Shown: positions 9,322-17,273, numbered from the stretch's first letter. The stretch is DNA of 44,960 nt from an uncultured Collinsella sp. (GCA_902494715.1 CABUUJ010000009.1:1-44960), one strand, 5' to 3'. Made by a program: numbers and translations. The notes: generated by a model from the letters alone, not told the origin.

Positions 9322-9674
9322 TGAATCTAATTTTGAGGATTGGTGCGGCCCTCTTTTTCGGCGGCTTTCTCGTCTATGTTTTGCGGCTCGTGTCCAACGG
9401 AAAGATGCTTCTTAAGTACTCTCTGTTGTGGATTTTGATGTGTATGGCGGCCTTGATTTGTGATATATGTCCTCAAATTATTTATAGTTGCTCAACAGCT
9501 ATTGGGTTTGTCAACCCAGCCAATTTCCTTTTTTTGGGTGCAATCGTGCTGTTGCTTGCAATCTCTCTGTCTCTTAGCGTTGCCGTGAGTCGTCATGTTT
9601 TGGCGATCAAAAACCTTACTCATAGGATTGCCCTGCTCGAAAAAGAGCTTGAGAAAAGGTCTGATCATGAATGA
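9321..9674 (+). CDS. DUF2304-like small membrane protein
   Basis: A 117-residue protein with three hydrophobic segments (around residues 5-20, 33-50 and 68-90) followed by a charged helix ending in ALLEKELEKRSDHE, likely a short coiled coil. This layout and its position directly behind a short GT2 enzyme match DUF2304 proteins, which usually accompany polyprenyl-phosphate sugar transferases. Its function is not established; membrane docking of the partner enzyme is an inference from the coupling. The start ATG overlaps the preceding stop by one base. Confidence 0.75.
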   Translation: MNLILRIGAALFFGGFLVYVLRLVSNGKMLLKYSLLWILMCMAALICDICPQIIYSCSTAIGFVNPANFLFLGAIVLLLAISLSLSVAVSRHVLAIKNLTHRIALLEKELEKRSDHE

Positions 9675-9720
9675 GCTCAATACATGGTTTGATTCAGTTC
9701 CTTCGGCTATCCCTCATTAG
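9667..9720 (+). CDS. 17-codon ORF overlapping the DUF2304 stop, possible beheaded third gene
   Basis: An ATG at 9667 overlaps the DUF2304 stop (ATGAATGA), the geometry of a translationally coupled downstream gene, but the frame ends at TAG 9718 after 17 codons (begins MNELNTWFDS). No continuation in other frames was recognised. It may be a remnant of a lost third operon member, a tiny coupled peptide or chance. Confidence 0.25.
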   Translation: MNELNTWFDSVPSAIPH

Positions 9721-9766
9721 GGCTCCTAAGTTTGTGCACCATTGATCGCGCTCGACTGCTGGTTGT

Positions 9767-9791
9767 GGATTGTCTAACAAATAGACAATCC
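9767..9791 (+). terminator. Perfect 9-bp hairpin after the GT2/DUF2304 pair
   Basis: GGATTGTCT (9767-9775) and AGACAATCC (9783-9791) pair perfectly around a seven-base loop. It lies between two same-strand transcription units, where a terminator is expected. The following bases are mixed rather than a T-run, so the terminator call is moderate. Confidence 0.42.
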
Positions 9792-9932
9792 CTATGTTGA
9801 GTGTCTTATCGTTTTATCTGGTGCAACGTATCAAGCGAGTTGTCTTGCATATTAATTAATTTGGGAACTGCATCTCTGGGTCGACTGCATCTGGATATTC
9901 AAAGGTTAATTTGATTTGGCGAGAAGAGAAAA

Positions 9933-11780
9933 ATGATGAAAAATCGACATCTGAGTTTAATCAGCGTGGTTTGTCTAACATCTATTTGTTTTATCTCTCT
10001 TTTATGGCCCGCAATCGCATTTTCATTAACTGAAGATTGCGTGGCTGAAGGCACTGATGGCTCTTTGGTTCAATCGGGTCAGGAAGCATTTGGGACATCA
10101 GGTAGCGATCGTTTGACTTTGGATTCCGATAATTTCAAAGCATCGATCGATTCGTCGATATATGAATATACTGGCGATGTGATTACTCCTGATGTCTCTG
10201 TTTTGACTGCCAGCGGTTCTGTGCTAGCAAGCGGAATCGATTATGAAGTCACGTATTCAGATAATGTTGCCCCTGGCTGCGCCACTATAAGAGTGAATGG
10301 GCTAGGGAATTACGCCGGCGTTACCTCTCAACTGTCGTTCCAGATCGTTCGTTCCTCTGATAATAACATCGCTCTTCCTGGTTCTTGGGCCTACCAAAAC
10401 GGTAAATGGTGGTGGAGATATGAGGCTGGTGGTTGGCCGTCAAACTGTTTTCTGTCCATTAGAGGGGCGGAGTATTATTTTGATTCCGAAGGTTATGCAG
10501 CTACTGGCTGGAAATACTTGAACGATGGCTGGCATTTATTTTCTAACTCCTGTGCACATTTGAAGGGATGGGCTGCCACCGGTGGGCGCTGGTTCTACCT
10601 TGACGAGACATCGGGTTCAATGAAGACCGGCTGGGTTTTAATTGACGATAGCTGGTACTATTTGGACAGTTCGGGCGCTATGCAGACCGGGTGGTTACTC
10701 CTTGGCAATACTTGGTACTGGCTTGAGCCTTCTGGATTAATGGCTACGGGCTTTAGGCTTGTTAACGGCTCTTTGTATCATTTTCTCGAATCCGGTTCTA
10801 TGAGCTCCGGTTGGTTTATTAACGATGGGGCATGGTATTGCTCCAACGCATCGGGAGAGATTCGTACCGGGTGGTTTTACAATGGTTCTAGCTGGTATTT
10901 GCTAGACCCCAATAATAATGGCGCCATGCTGGAAGGATTTCAAACTGTAAATGGCTCCATTTATTATTTGGATCCGGATAGCGGCGGTGCATTAAAGTGC
11001 AACACTTGGGTCTTCTCACAAGATGAAAACGTATATTATGCGTGCAGCAGTGGTGCGATTGTGCTTTCGGGCGTCAAGGACGGCGCGGGTGGAATTAAGC
11101 TCAGGGATCCCGAGGGAAAGCCTGTCGCTGGCTGGTATTGGTCCTCAGCTGCACAGGTGTGGTTTTACACAGACTCAGATGGGGTTCTGCAGCGCGGTTG
11201 GCGATTCATTGACGGTAGGTGGTATCACCTCGACAACGAATCCGGAGCCATGAATACTGGCTGGTTCCTCGATGATGATGGAACGTGGTACTACCTTATG
11301 TCTTCTGGACAAATGGTAAATGGCTGGAACAGAATTGGAGACTCCGAGTATTTCTTTAATGCCTCAGGTGCTTGGGTGGAGCCTGAGCACTCCGCGCGCG
11401 CCTCCTTGCAGTCCCAGATCGTTAATCGTTGCCATAGCGTTCCTTCTCCTGGGGCGGGACTGTGCTCGGAGTGGGTTAGCCATGTGTTTTACCCCGTGCT
11501 GGGGTCATATCCCAACGGCGACGCATGCGACATGTTCTGGAATTGGTGTTACAGCCGAGATATATCTCAGCTTAAAGTTGGAATGATCGTTGCGGTCCCT
11601 ACGCATACTCATACAAGTGCTGGTGCCCGCTGGGGCCATATTGCTATTTATATCGGAAACGGTATGGTTATGGATAACATCGGTTACATCAGGACAACAT
11701 CACTTGCTTGGTGGCTGAACTACTACCACACTACCGCTATACCACAGTGGGGCTGGGTTTTAAATACGCCTTTGGAATGA
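9933..11780 (+). CDS. Secreted wall-repeat protein with C-terminal NlpC/P60- or CHAP-like peptidase domain
   Basis: The 615-residue protein begins with a basic stretch and a hydrophobic signal peptide (residues 1-30, ending near AIAFS). Residues 70-145 form an Ig-like module with the IDYEVTYSDN signature. Residues 155-480 are tandem WYYLDSSGAMQTGW-type repeats of the wall/choline-binding class, shared with the protein at 1-1521. The last 130 residues look like a papain-fold cell-wall hydrolase: GLCSEWVS with Cys about 511, and WGHIAIYIG with His about 569. Such domains cut peptide bonds in peptidoglycan. Either of two adjacent ATG codons (9933, 9936) follows GAGAAGAG. A strong hairpin terminator lies about 100 bases downstream. 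Confidence 0.85.
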   Translation: MMKNRHLSLISVVCLTSICFISLLWPAIAFSLTEDCVAEGTDGSLVQSGQEAFGTSGSDRLTLDSDNFKASIDSSIYEYTGDVITPDVSVLTASGSVLASGIDYEVTYSDNVAPGCATIRVNGLGNYAGVTSQLSFQIVRSSDNNIALPGSWAYQNGKWWWRYEAGGWPSNCFLSIRGAEYYFDSEGYAATGWKYLNDGWHLFSNSCAHLKGWAATGGRWFYLDETSGSMKTGWVLIDDSWYYLDSSGAMQTGWLLLGNTWYWLEPSGLMATGFRLVNGSLYHFLESGSMSSGWFINDGAWYCSNASGEIRTGWFYNGSSWYLLDPNNNGAMLEGFQTVNGSIYYLDPDSGGALKCNTWVFSQDENVYYACSSGAIVLSGVKDGAGGIKLRDPEGKPVAGWYWSSAAQVWFYTDSDGVLQRGWRFIDGRWYHLDNESGAMNTGWFLDDDGTWYYLMSSGQMVNGWNRIGDSEYFFNASGAWVEPEHSARASLQSQIVNRCHSVPSPGAGLCSEWVSHVFYPVLGSYPNGDACDMFWNWCYSRDISQLKVGMIVAVPTHTHTSAGARWGHIAIYIGNGMVMDNIGYIRTTSLAWWLNYYHTTAIPQWGWVLNTPLE

Positions 11781-11879
11781 TGCGGATTCTGGCCAGCATG
11801 CGGAATCAACGCCTGCTTGTGTATCGAATCACAAACGCTTCTTAACTGTATATCATGTATGGAATGCAATTATTCATAG

Positions 11880-11913
11880 TAAGGGAATCGAGGGTTGACC
11901 CTCGATTCCCTTA
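11880..11913. terminator. Bidirectional terminator between convergent genes
   Basis: TAAGGGAATCGAGGG (11880-11894) pairs perfectly with CCCTCGATTCCCTTA (11899-11913) around the loop TTGA. It is a 15-bp stem placed between the converging wall-protein and GT2 genes, so it can serve both strands. Confidence 0.85.
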
Positions 11914-11971
11914 TCTATTAGTCGCATTTTAATAAGGCTAAAATTAGAAAGCGCAGAATTAAGCTAACACT

Positions 11972-14557
11972 TTATAAATGATAGTAGCGATTTCCGGGTT
12001 CTCCCACGCTGAAATTTGGGTTAATGTACGGATCGCCTTCGACATAGTATTTTGCCCAGCGATAATTCATGTATGCGACTTCTTTGTGGAACCGAATCTG
12101 CTTTTCCGTATTGTTTTCAACGCCTCTAGAAATCGACTCGTAGTGATAGAGCTCGACTTCGGGCGTGTATACGATCAGGTCGTTAATCTCGCGTAGCTTT
12201 AAGCAAAAGTCAACATCATTAAATGCAACTTGAAGCTCTTCGGTGAAACCTCCGACTTTCTCATATTCGCTACGCTTGGTCATTATGCAAGCTGCAGTGA
12301 CAGCGCTGAAGTCTTGTTGCGCATCGTTGAGTGCAAAGTAGCCCCAATTATTCCTTGGCATGCTCTGGCAAAGATGTCCCGCCACGCCGCCAGTGACGCA
12401 TAGGCCCGCGTGCTGAATGGTGTTGTCGGGATAGTAGAGTTTTGCACCGACTGCGCCAACATCCTCACGTGCGCAGATGCCAAGCATGGTCTCGATCCAA
12501 TTGGGCGTAATTACCTCAGTATCGTTATTCAATAGCAAGAGATAGTCGCCCTTGGCGTGAGCAACGCCAAAGTTCATGAGCTTGGAGAAATTGAATTCGT
12601 GTTCCCAAGTTACAAGACGAACGATGTCAGGATATTTTGCTTGCAACTTATCGTAATAATCGAACGTCACCTTTTCTGTGCTGTTGTTTTCGATTATGAC
12701 GAGCTCGTAATTGTCGTACGTTGATTTCTCAACAATTGATGTAATGCAGTTGTTCAGAATGTCGGCGTGGTCTTTAGTCGGGATGATAATTGACACGAGT
12801 GGGCGGGAATCTGGCACAGCGTAGGTTACTTTATATGTAAAGGGACGACGCGCTTGTTCGACCTTCGCATTGAGCCCAAGCCTGTCCAAATGACTCTGGA
12901 CCGCTTTGATACCTGCGATAGTGGCATACGGCTTGCTATCGGCATTTGCTGCGGTGGAGGTCTCGCTTAGGCGCCAGTGGTATAGAACCTTCGCAACATG
13001 ATGAACTTTCCTTGCCTTTTCCACGGCGCGGAGAGTCAGATTATGATCCTGTGCTCCATCGAACTCTTTTGTGTTCGGCTCTAGAGTGTCTAGTAGGGAC
13101 TTACGGATGGTAAGCATGTGGCAGATATAGTTATTGTTTCTGAGCAGATCGATATTGAAATCCGGCTTAAAGAACGGCTGCGCTAACTTTCCATCGGGCA
13201 TGAGTTTATCTTCATCACAATAAAGAAGATCGACGTCATTATTGTTTTCAATTGCCTCGGCATATGAGAACAACAAGTCCGGTTCAAGAATGTCGTCATG
13301 GTCAAAGAAGCTAACGAAATCGCCCGAAGCTACGGCAACGCCTGCGTTTGTGTTTTCGGAAATACCCTTATTTTCGGTAAGATTAATTGACTTAATTCTG
13401 TTGTCGCGGGCTGTTTCCTGCTCAACGCGAGCCTTTAGTTCCTGATTGTCAGGGCTTGCATTAACTAGGAGGAGCTCCCAGTTTGCATAAGACTGGTTTT
13501 TTACGGATTCGACCATATCGTTAAAAAACGAAATCGGCGTGTTGTAAAGAGGGACAATGATGCTGAATTTCGGAGCGCTATTGAAGACGATTTTTCTCTG
13601 CTTCTCCAGTGCGCCAATGGTTGCCTTATGCTCTGTAAACCATTCGGGGTATTCAGGGTCAAACTGCGCATGGGTAAAGAGGAAGTTGGTCTCCTCAAGA
13701 AGCAAGCCTAATTTATCAGGCGTTAAGCAGTCAAATGCACTGAATGATGGGTGATTTTGATCGTCAATAATAAAATAGTAACGATCAAACGCCTTTGGCA
13801 TGCGGATCGAGAGCTGCGTTTCAAGTTGCTTTTTCTCGGATGTAAATCCAACGCTCGTTACATTTGAACCGAAATTGACTATGCTCAGCCCAACCTCATT
13901 GAGGAACCGGTCGAGGCAGCGAAGTTTGATTTGCGAGTCATTGCGGTACGGTGTTCTAACCGTGCACCTCAGGATATACTCGTTTGAATCTTCGATGCAC
14001 TGCCAAAAATCAATCGTCGCCATCTCAAACTCTGAAACGTCATCGTAATTTCGGAGTTTGCTGCACATGTCAGGTTTAATTTTGTAGTTAAGACGCGACT
14101 CCCATTTGATGTTCTTGCAATTGAGCGAAAGGGAGTCGCTGCTCAGGTTGCAACCGTCTTTGCCGATTTCGTTAAACTCAATTTTAATGGCTCGGGTATC
14201 GGGGTCGGGGATTACAAGAACGTATGAGTTCGATTCGCCGTTATTGTCCTTGAATTTTAGAAGAGACAAAGGTAAGCGGCGGTCGTCATCCGTTGCCGCT
14301 TGAGCTTTTATGCTGGAGCCTTCATGGATGCCTTCTATTTTAAGTTGCTGGTAGATTTTCCAGTTTCCTCTGCATACTCCGGTTGTTTCGACTCGCATTG
14401 TTTGCCTTTCGTTTGTTGGACACTGCTCATTGTACTTATTCACTTCATGTCTCGCTATAAATGCAGAGAGGAGTTCCGTGATTTCTGGCATTCTTAGATG
14501 TGTCGCTATGAGTTCGTCAGACGCTCCGTTCCGCTGTGTTAACATCGAAGAGGACAT
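11972..14557 (-). CDS. Tandem two-domain GT2 glycosyltransferase
   Basis: The 861-residue protein has an N-terminal region of about 325 residues rich in beta strands and without a recognised family, then two GT-A domains. The first starts at FSIIVPLYNTP (331) with FFDHDD at 417-422. The second starts at SIIIPTKDHAD (about 593) with LLLNNDTEV and ends with FNDVDFCLKL. Two-domain enzymes of this kind extend O-antigen or rhamnan chains, often adding two linkages in alternation. No membrane segment is visible. It is transcribed against the neighbouring glycan genes and converges with the 9933 gene. ATG 14557 is the longest start; ATG 14545 and later ones are possible, as no ribosome site decides. 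Confidence 0.85.
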   Translation of the reverse strand: MSSSMLTQRNGASDELIATHLRMPEITELLSAFIARHEVNKYNEQCPTNERQTMRVETTGVCRGNWKIYQQLKIEGIHEGSSIKAQAATDDDRRLPLSLLKFKDNNGESNSYVLVIPDPDTRAIKIEFNEIGKDGCNLSSDSLSLNCKNIKWESRLNYKIKPDMCSKLRNYDDVSEFEMATIDFWQCIEDSNEYILRCTVRTPYRNDSQIKLRCLDRFLNEVGLSIVNFGSNVTSVGFTSEKKQLETQLSIRMPKAFDRYYFIIDDQNHPSFSAFDCLTPDKLGLLLEETNFLFTHAQFDPEYPEWFTEHKATIGALEKQRKIVFNSAPKFSIIVPLYNTPISFFNDMVESVKNQSYANWELLLVNASPDNQELKARVEQETARDNRIKSINLTENKGISENTNAGVAVASGDFVSFFDHDDILEPDLLFSYAEAIENNNDVDLLYCDEDKLMPDGKLAQPFFKPDFNIDLLRNNNYICHMLTIRKSLLDTLEPNTKEFDGAQDHNLTLRAVEKARKVHHVAKVLYHWRLSETSTAANADSKPYATIAGIKAVQSHLDRLGLNAKVEQARRPFTYKVTYAVPDSRPLVSIIIPTKDHADILNNCITSIVEKSTYDNYELVIIENNSTEKVTFDYYDKLQAKYPDIVRLVTWEHEFNFSKLMNFGVAHAKGDYLLLLNNDTEVITPNWIETMLGICAREDVGAVGAKLYYPDNTIQHAGLCVTGGVAGHLCQSMPRNNWGYFALNDAQQDFSAVTAACIMTKRSEYEKVGGFTEELQVAFNDVDFCLKLREINDLIVYTPEVELYHYESISRGVENNTEKQIRFHKEVAYMNYRWAKYYVEGDPYINPNFSVGEPGNRYYHL

Positions 14558-14667
14558 CTACGTACATCACGCTTTCTGTCGCTGTTGAGGTTCAGGTTAT
14601 TGTCCTCGCGGCGCTCTGCTTCCTAGTCGTTGCTCATTTCGGGTCCATTGACTTCAAGGGGGTTATT

Positions 14668-14739
14668 ATGAAAGTTGTCTTGTTTGTTGGAGGGGTTGCA
14701 AGGGTCCTAGGCGGGGGCTGCGCCCAACGAACGGATTGA
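14668..14739 (+). pseudogene. 24-codon gene start, probably truncated
   Basis: AAGGGGG precedes ATG 14668 at good spacing. The peptide begins MKVVLFVGG, like the opening of a sugar-nucleotidyltransferase or NAD-binding enzyme, but it stops at TGA 14737 after crossing into GC-rich sequence. The frame is also open upstream to GTG 14536. A broken gene at the junction with the foreign-looking segment is the most economical reading; chance is not excluded. Confidence 0.25.
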
Positions 14740-14756
14740 CGTGACGTGCGAGGTGT

Positions 14757-14795
14757 GTCCTAGGCCCGGGGGTTCGAATCCCCCGGCCCCCTCCG
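14757..14795 (+). other. tRNA 3'-end-like fragment, possible attachment-site remnant
   Basis: GGGGG-TTCGAAT-CCCCC (14768-14784) is a canonical T-arm followed by a seven-base acceptor-like strand, GGCCCCC (14785-14791). The bases 5' of it do not fold into D- and anticodon arms and the end is not CCA, so it is not an intact tRNA. GTCCTAGGC occurs at 14704-14712 and again at 14757-14765. A T-arm plus acceptor strand alone is what integrases leave at the far end of elements inserted in tRNA genes. Confidence 0.4.
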
Positions 14796-14824
14796 TAAAG
14801 AAAGAACCGCCATTGGGGCGACCC

Positions 14825-15319
14825 TTATCTCCTGGGGTGGCCGATTCGGCCGCCGCCACTCTTTTCCAGGTCTGCGGACCTGTGTTCGTCCTGGAACGGA
14901 AACAGGCTCCTCGCTATCACCCAGAGTATTCCGATGATCTCGGCGGTCGTCGCGCCCATCCAGGAAATTATCACCTCGGTAGGGATTTCGCGCTGCAGCC
15001 ACATGAGACGGGCGGTGTACGCGACGACGAGGGTGTTGCATGCGACCAGCTGCCACTTGACGCACTTGAGCGCGGCCTTTCCGAGTTCGGACCGAAGGTC
15101 GTTCTCCGCCTCCATCCTCTTGACCACGCTCTCGGCCTGGGCCGCCTTGGCTCGCCGTTCCCGCTCCTCGCTCGAGCATTCGACCCTGACCTCGTCTAAA
15201 TGGGCGCTTTCGATGGGGAAGACGTTTGCTCTCCTTTGTGCCGAACCCATGAGGTCGATTGCCTCTTGTGTCCCTTTTGGTGACCTGCTTCCGCGCTGGT
15301 CTGCGCTATCGCAGCCCAA
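14825..15319 (-). CDS. Small two-helix membrane protein of unknown function
   Basis: The family is not recognised. The frame gives 164 residues from TTG 15319; ATG 15250 gives 141 and is the likelier start (AGAGG lies upstream). The visible layout is a charged, coiled-coil-prone stretch (EERERRAKAAQAE..., about residues 50-85), then two hydrophobic segments, VKWQLVACNTLVVAYTARLMW and EVIISWMGATTAEIIGILWVI, and a polar tail. It follows the ImmA-like fragment, overlapping its stop if TTG is used, so the two probably formed one transcript. The context is that of a mobile element next to a tRNA-like fragment. Confidence 0.55.
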   Translation of the reverse strand: MGCDSADQRGSRSPKGTQEAIDLMGSAQRRANVFPIESAHLDEVRVECSSEERERRAKAAQAESVVKRMEAENDLRSELGKAALKCVKWQLVACNTLVVAYTARLMWLQREIPTEVIISWMGATTAEIIGILWVIARSLFPFQDEHRSADLEKSGGGRIGHPRR

Positions 15320-15572
15320 GGTTTTCCACCCTATGGCCCACGGCGGTTACGGATACGTCGAGTATGTCCGTCATCTCACCGATGCTACAATTGCCCGCCC
15401 AGAGTTTCGCTACGACCTGTGCCGGCATGAGGAGCGCGGCGGCAAACGAGTTCGCCCATATCTCCTCGGGGTCTGTCCCTCGAGACGAGAGGGCGTCCCT
15501 TCGCTCAATGACCCCAGCAACCTCCCCGTCTCCTAGGTTTTGGTACGAGTGGATGTAGAGGCGCTCCGTCAC
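15306..15572 (-). pseudogene. ImmA/IrrE-like metallopeptidase, C-terminal fragment
   Basis: The 88 residues from GTG 15572 contain PEEIWANSFAAALLMP, the hallmark that follows the HEXXH zinc site in ImmA/IrrE proteins, and a helical tail (VSVTAVGHRVENLGL). The zinc motif itself is absent from this frame. Just upstream another frame reads ..RVADELDEAVGT and stops at 15584-15586. Adding one base there would read DEAVGH-ITACEVTE into this frame, so a decayed metal site is possible. ImmA proteins cleave repressors of integrated elements, which fits the other mobile-element traces here. A short intact relative lacking the metal site is the alternative. Confidence 0.6.
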
Positions 15573-15659
15573 CTCGCACGCCGTTATGTGCCCACCGCCT
15601 CATCCAGCTCGTCCGCGACCCTGTAGTGCGTGTTTGTGTCAATGGCTAACTGAACAGCG

Positions 15660-15683
15660 CATTGGACCAAATATGGTCCAATG
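15660..15683. promoter_or_regulatory. Perfect 10-bp inverted repeat, operator or hairpin
   Basis: CATTGGACCA (15660-15669) and TGGTCCAATG (15674-15683) are exact complements around AATA. It lies in the gap between the ImmA-like fragment and rfbA, about 100 bases before the rfbA -10 candidate. No T-run follows on either strand, so a protein-binding dyad is as likely as a terminator. It could belong to the mobile element or regulate rfbA. Confidence 0.5.
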
Positions 15684-15786
15684 GTTGGAGTCTTGTGGTC
15701 CGTAAGGACGTGAACCAAAGAGGCTGCATGCTTGGCTCTCTCCGTCCTTCTTTTGTGCAGTTCTGCAACCTAGGTTCGGCCTCGCG

Positions 15787-15792
15787 TATACT
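15787..15792 (+). promoter_or_regulatory. Candidate -10 element of rfbA
   Basis: TATACT at 15787-15792 lies 40 bases before the rfbA start. No good -35 is seen at 16-18 bases upstream, so the call rests on the -10 match and position. Confidence 0.3.
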
Positions 15793-15831
15793 TATATCAT
15801 CTGTGTACACCCAACTCTGGAGGTCCAACCT

Positions 15832-16731
15832 ATGAAAGGCATCATCCTCGCGGGTGGCTCGGGCACGCGTCTGTACCCGCTCACGCTCGTCACCAGCAAG
15901 CAGCTGCTGCCGGTCTACGACAAGCCCATGATCTACTACCCGCTTAGCACCCTCATGCTGGCGGGCATCCGGGATATCCTGGTCATCTCCACCCCGACCG
16001 ACCTGCCCAACTTCGAGCGCCTGCTCGGGGACGGCTCGCGCTACGGCGTGAACCTGTCCTACGCCGAGCAGCCCTCGCCGGACGGCCTTGCGCAGGCCTT
16101 CACCATCGGCGAGGACTTCATCGCCGGCGAGCCGTGCGCGCTGGTGCTCGGCGACAACATCTTCTACGGCAACGGCCTGTCCCGCCACCTGACGCGCGCC
16201 GTCCAGAACGCCGAGTCGGGCCGCGCCACGGTCTTCGGCTACCACGTGGACGACCCCGAGCGCTTCGGCGTCGTGGAGTTCGACGGGGAGGGCAGGGCCG
16301 TCTCCATCGAGGAGAAGCCCGCCGAACCCAAGAGCTCCTACGCCGTCACCGGCCTGTACTTCTACCCGGGCGACGTGGCAGCCAAGGCGCACGAAGTGAG
16401 GCCCTCGGCCCGCGGCGAGCTCGAGATCACCACGCTCAACCAGATGTACCTGGAGGAGGGGACGCTGTCCGTGGTGACCCTCGGCCGCGGCTACGCGTGG
16501 CTGGACACCGGCACCATGGAGAGCCTGCACGAGGCCGCGGAGTTCGTCCGCGCCGTGGAGCACTCCCAGGACCTGCCCGTGTCCGTCCCCGAGGAGATCG
16601 CCTGGGAGAACGGCTGGATCTCCACCGCCGAGCTTGAGGAGGCCGCCAAGGCCTACGGCAAGTCGGTCTACGGGCGGCACCTGAAGAAGGTCGCCGCCGG
16701 CGAGATCGTCAACAGCCCGCGCGAGTACTAG
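15832..16731 (+). CDS. rfbA: Glucose-1-phosphate thymidylyltransferase
   Basis: It makes dTDP-glucose from dTTP and glucose 1-phosphate, the first step of dTDP-L-rhamnose synthesis. The sequence begins MKGIILAGGSGTRLYPLT, the nucleotide-binding loop, followed by SKQLLPVYDKPMIYYPL and later VLGDNIFYG and EEKP motifs, at the usual family length of 299 residues. TGGAGG precedes the ATG. It is extremely GC-rich with C-ending codons, quite unlike the AT-richer genes on either side. A terminator follows within 25 bases, so it appears to be transcribed apart from rfbB, from which it is split by a two-gene cassette. Confidence 0.96.
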   Translation: MKGIILAGGSGTRLYPLTLVTSKQLLPVYDKPMIYYPLSTLMLAGIRDILVISTPTDLPNFERLLGDGSRYGVNLSYAEQPSPDGLAQAFTIGEDFIAGEPCALVLGDNIFYGNGLSRHLTRAVQNAESGRATVFGYHVDDPERFGVVEFDGEGRAVSIEEKPAEPKSSYAVTGLYFYPGDVAAKAHEVRPSARGELEITTLNQMYLEEGTLSVVTLGRGYAWLDTGTMESLHEAAEFVRAVEHSQDLPVSVPEEIAWENGWISTAELEEAAKAYGKSVYGRHLKKVAAGEIVNSPREY

Positions 16732-16751
16732 CGCAAGCTTGTTTTCTTTTA

Positions 16752-16780
16752 GGGGTCACCGTTTATCTGGTGGCCCCTTT
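16752..16780 (+). terminator. Rho-independent terminator after rfbA
   Basis: GGGGTCACC (16752-16760) pairs with GGTGGCCCC (16769-16777), with one wobble pair and an eight-base loop. TTT follows. Confidence 0.75.
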
Positions 16781-16826
16781 CGTTATGATTACGTTGACCA
16801 TAAAGACAATATGATTGGGAGTGGAT

Positions 16827-17264
16827 GTGTTAAGCGTCTACTTTGGCGATATGCCAGAAGCGATTTACAACACAGCGACATATTTCAAAAACTCTTACCG
16901 GTCTTCTTGGATTACGGATCCCTATGCAGTCTCGATAATTAAAGATGTTGATCGATCGGATGTTGTCTCCGAAAACGTCATCGAAAGCCCTGTGCTTGGA
17001 TCCATCTCCCCACTCCAGCTTTCTGGTGGCGTGAAAACGCTGCTGCTTATGAGATTTGATCGTAAGCAAATTTTTAACGCTTCTACCTGTGGTGACAACT
17101 GTGCCAAGTGGATTCTCGACATGGCGAAAGACCGCAAGCTTGTTGTGAATCTCTATCATGTGATGGACTTTGGTCGCGAGGATTTTAAAATTAAAGTCGT
17201 GAATAGTGGCCGAATCGTTCACAACATGGCCGAATTGATTCACGAGTCGATTCCGTATCTGTAG
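16827..17264 (+). CDS. DUF4869-like protein, partner of a P-loop protein
   Basis: 145 residues beginning MLSVYFGDMPEAIYNTATYF, with WITDP, a central SPVLGSISPLQLSGGVKTLLLM block and FNASTCGDNCAKWIL. I recall this pattern as DUF4869, a domain without known function; the assignment is from memory. GTG 16827 is chosen because GGGAG lies five bases upstream and gives the family-like start; the frame extends to TTG 16815. Nine bases separate it from the P-loop gene, so the two should be co-transcribed and probably work together. The pair is clearly AT-richer than rfbA and rfbB around it, a sign of separate acquisition. There is no signal peptide or membrane segment. Confidence 0.72.
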   Translation: MLSVYFGDMPEAIYNTATYFKNSYRSSWITDPYAVSIIKDVDRSDVVSENVIESPVLGSISPLQLSGGVKTLLLMRFDRKQIFNASTCGDNCAKWILDMAKDRKLVVNLYHVMDFGREDFKIKVVNSGRIVHNMAELIHESIPYL

Positions 17265-17273
17265 GTACTGCTT

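Noticed and set aside
14689..14795. Possible selenocysteine or serine tRNA, since GGAGGGG could pair with CCCCTCC
   Set aside because: The interior does not form D-, anticodon or variable arms, no TCA anticodon is present between the arms, and the T-stem geometry fits a different acceptor strand.
14741..15199. 152-codon plus-strand frame across the tRNA-like fragment
   Set aside because: It reads through the T-arm sequence and lies opposite the two-helix protein, whose hydrophobic pattern is far more gene-like.
15646..16680. 344-codon minus-strand frame over rfbA
   Set aside because: A mirror frame of the GC-rich rfbA gene, with no recognisable motif and repetitive Gly/Val/Leu composition.
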